Source: Casuarius casuarius (lineage: Eukaryota > Chordata > Aves > Casuariiformes > Casuariidae). Taken from it: a stretch of 64,000 nt of DNA. The notes beneath the pieces were generated by a model that had not been told where the DNA came from, ran no database searches, and worked only from the letters and a program-made list of their open reading frames with translations. The stretch covers positions 558,001-622,000 of the forward strand of contig PTFA01000312.1 of NCBI GenBank assembly GCA_003342895.1, written 5' to 3'. The position numbers and the translations under genes were made by a program. The first letter of the stretch is position 1. Each line of letters begins with the position of its first letter. Positions 61,161 through 64,000 of the stretch are shown piece by piece.

Positions 61161-62963
61161 GCCTCTGCTTAGTGCTGAGCCCAGCCACTCAGTGGCAATC
61201 GCAGAACCGAGAGATTAAAGTTTTGTAAACTACCTGAGGCTATAAGCCTTTGTCTTCATTATGTATCGTTGAGTGCCAAACATCTTTAAGCCACCATTAT
61301 AAATAAGAAAGCACAGAACAGTCTTTGAATAGTGGAGATTGCTTCTGTGCTCCAAGGCCAACGACTTTTGAGTGCAATGTGTTTCTTACGATCGTGGAAC
61401 TTTGCCAAAGAGTGGGAAAAAATGGTATTGGTTGGTGTGGTTTAGAAAAGAAATAATTATTGAGCATATTTGCTTTGGAAGAAAAAACACTTTTTTTTTT
61501 AAATGCAAAAAGTCTTCAATGCAATCAAAAATTATGCAAAATTCTGAAAGGTAAGATGTTAACAACAAGACAAAATACTCTAAAGCCTATTTGATGAACT
61601 TTGCATCAGTTTGTATCTTGTGCTGTTTGAAGATATCCATGAATGGAAAGATGTCGCAGAGAATCATCTGTTCTAAAGAACTTATTTATTTTTTCAGTTA
61701 TCAGCTTATCAGTTTATTCTAAAGCAAAGTTTTTTGTACTGTCACATTTAAGTTATTGGGTATTAACTCCAGAAGTAGAAATACTTGGGGGGAGAGGGGT
61801 TGAATTTTGTTGGTGTGTAGAAGAATTCGATGTAACGGAAAGCCTCTTTAGTTGCAAGTGAGAAAATTTAAGAGACAATGCAGATATATTGCCTGCTGAT
61901 GTCCGACACTTCTGACTGATTACAACTTATAGATTATAATGAGGAATAAAACTACATCTTATTCTAGTTGCTTTATAATAGCTTTGGACCAAATCTCTTT
62001 CCTACTGAACTCAGTAACAAAACTGAGATTTGGTCCTCTGCAGCTATTCTAGTTGTGGTCAGAAAGGAATTACTTGCTTTGTCTGAGGTCCTCGAGGACA
62101 GTTTTAGTATATAAGTTTGGTAACATTCTAAAGCCCTTCAAATGTTTCCATCATTTTGAATGAAAACCATGCTATGCTTTTCTGTTGTTCATTTGTGGAA
62201 GGAAGTGGAATGGGAATCAGAAGAAATCATGATTATCTACAGGTTCCCCCTTGCCCCTTTCTTGTTCACCTAATGTTACATCACTTAAACAGGGAAATCG
62301 TGCTTGGGATGATTAAAGAGTTTTACTCATACATAGGAAGTCTTTCCAGTGGCTTAGAGGAAATGTAAAGCTTACCGAGTTTTTAATTACTTCTACTGTG
62401 ATATGTGTGTATGTTAAAGCAGAGCAGGAAGCCAGCCTTGCAAGCTTTAGATGAAGCTGGAAATAGTAAAATCTTATGAGACCCTTACTACAGTACTTGA
62501 ATTGCCATGGGGAAGTAGTTTATTGATCTCTGCAGAAACTGGACATGTGAAACAATATTCCATGGGTTTTGGAGTACTCAACATTTATTTTAGTCTGCTG
62601 GTGGCTAATGTTTACTCATTTTCGGTTCAGGCTTGTCCTTTCTTTGTCTCTTATTCTAGATTAACATAAGAATGAAGGAGTCTGTGCGGTTTACAGCTTT
62701 CTGAGCTGCAGCATATCCTGGTATTCTCTCAGGATAAAGATGTCTCCATTTCTGAAGTCGTATTCCTTGTCTGAATTGTTTGTTGTGTGATAGCAACACG
62801 TGGATGCCCTTTCAATCCCCTCCTCCTTACTGGAATTCCAAACAGAAGGATTGCCATTATTGATTAGCCTGGAATTTGCTTCTGCTTGCCTCATAATTTT
62901 GTTTCTGATGACAAGAGCAGTTATAAACTAATTGAAGAGGAAGAAGATTTAAGATACATCTTT

Positions 62964-62990
62964 AAAAAAAAAAAAAAGAAAAAAAAAAAA
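62964..62990 (+). repeat. Poly(A) tract, 27 bases with one G
   Basis: Fourteen A, one G, then twelve A. A simple repeat in intron 2. Confidence 0.88.
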
Positions 62991-64000
62991 TTAGTTTGCT
63001 TTTTGCAAATGAGCTGCTAAAATCTGTGGAGTATGAAACTTTGATTTCCTCCTTGTTTTTTGAAAGGTTGGGAATGCATGGAAGCTGAAGCATTAGAATG
63101 CTAGTTTCTTTTTATGTGTCTTCTCCAGTGATCCTCTAGCCCCTTTATGTCCAATCTCTAGTGTCACAAGGGCCATTTGTGCTCTGGGAGGAGGACCACA
63201 TGCAATAGTCTTTCTCAGTTGGGTAGATGTATTGCACTCTGCAGACACAGTTCAGTCATTTTGAGTGTGTCAGTGCACACACTATGTACCTGGCACATCA
63301 GGAAGCACTGGTTTTACAGCATGTGTGCAGCAAGACTTTTGTGCAAGGGCAGTCCGTGCCTTCTGCCAGGTGCCAAATGGGTATGATGGGAGACAGGTTT
63401 CCCTGGGGACAAGGCAGCCAGGAGTGTCCTGCAGTGGGTTGTTTGTCAAGCTGCATTTCTGTCTAAATTTTTTTTGCTGTTGATCAATTCCTGTATTGTT
63501 TTTTTGATTTATTTGTTGTGAAAGGTGAGAAGACACTGGAAGGAGGAGATGGAAGAGCATGTGTAGAAACTAAAATAGGCTCTCAGGAAAGCAATATTCC
63601 AAGTATATAAATAGAAAGAAAAGGAAGGGGCAAGGACTAGGTATCAAGTAGCAAATACGCTGCACCGCATAGCACAGTTTAGGTCTAACCAGCAACGATC
63701 TGCCAGGAGCTACTGACGCAGACACCAAGATCCTCATCTGTATGGAAGCTGCCCTTAACTGAGATAGTGCCTACTTGCCCTTGGTGGCTAGGTGCTCCTG
63801 TGAGGGTCAGAACCATGTATGCCTCGGAGTTTTTCAGCACTGCGGTGCGAGGGTAGGGGGGTGAAGCAAGCTGGATGACGGAGAGTAATACCTGAATGCC
63901 TTTGTTTTCTCTGCACTTTGTGAACTAGACTCCTAGATGTTTCAGCAGGTGTTGGGTCAGGGTCTTGGAGAGACTGGGTGCATCATGGCTGCTTCTGCTG

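Larger units (their letters stand above)
59056..64000 (+). other. EPB41L4B: EPB41L4B intron 2, 5' part
   Basis: It starts with the GTAAGT donor of exon 2 and runs past the window end. I looked for the next FERM exon (HWLDHAKPIKKQ-type sequence) on the + strand and did not find it in these 4.9 kb. It contains one CR1 fragment (60770..61160) and an A-rich tract (62964..62990). Overlapping short frames at 63177..63560 have no recognisable domain. Confidence 0.85.

Noticed and set aside
59056..64000. Search for EPB41L4B exon 3
   Set aside because: No HWLD-type FERM sequence with flanking splice sites was found, so the exon is assumed to lie beyond the window.
1..64000. CRISPR arrays, bacterial operons, tRNA or rRNA genes
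   Set aside because: No regularly spaced direct repeats, no ribosome-binding-site-linked open frames, and no recognisable tRNA or rRNA sequence. All signals are those of vertebrate nuclear DNA.

Overview
The window is vertebrate nuclear DNA, almost certainly from a bird. The evidence is a GC-rich CpG-island first exon set in AT-rich sequence, vertebrate-style splice sites, a very long first intron, low overall repeat content, and interspersed repeats that are all recognisable as CR1-type LINEs, the dominant retroposon of birds and other sauropsids. Nothing bacterial, viral or CRISPR-like is present, and most open frames are chance frames in intronic DNA.

One protein-coding gene can be supported: the 5' part of EPB41L4B (EHM2/Lulu2, a band 4.1-like FERM protein) on the + strand. 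Exon 1 (5941..6231, 97 codons) carries the start codon, a basic N-terminus, a Gly/Ala-rich linker and the first strand of the FERM domain. Exon 2 (58951..59055, 35 codons) continues the FERM F1 lobe in phase 0. They are separated by a 52.7-kb intron 1. Intron 2 starts at 59056 and runs off the window; no third exon is seen. The window therefore encodes about the first 132 residues.

Layout: 1..4990 is non-coding upstream DNA with no recognisable exon. 4991..7110 is the CpG-island promoter region, interrupted by a 471-base run of N (5402..5872) just upstream of the start codon. 7111..58950 is intron 1, holding four degenerate CR1 fragments (20341..21180 -, 36020..36710 -, 38200..39825 +, 44572..44935 -), several homopolymer and microsatellite tracts and a 45-bp tandem duplication. 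59056..64000 is intron 2, with a fifth CR1 fragment at 60770..61160 (-).

The least explained item is a 128-base exon-like unit on the opposite strand inside intron 1 (42766..42893). It has a good AG acceptor, a GTAACT donor, a single open frame and codon use GC-richer than its surroundings. I do not recognise the 42-residue peptide. It may be an exon of an antisense or nested gene, or a coincidence, and is the best candidate here for something undescribed.
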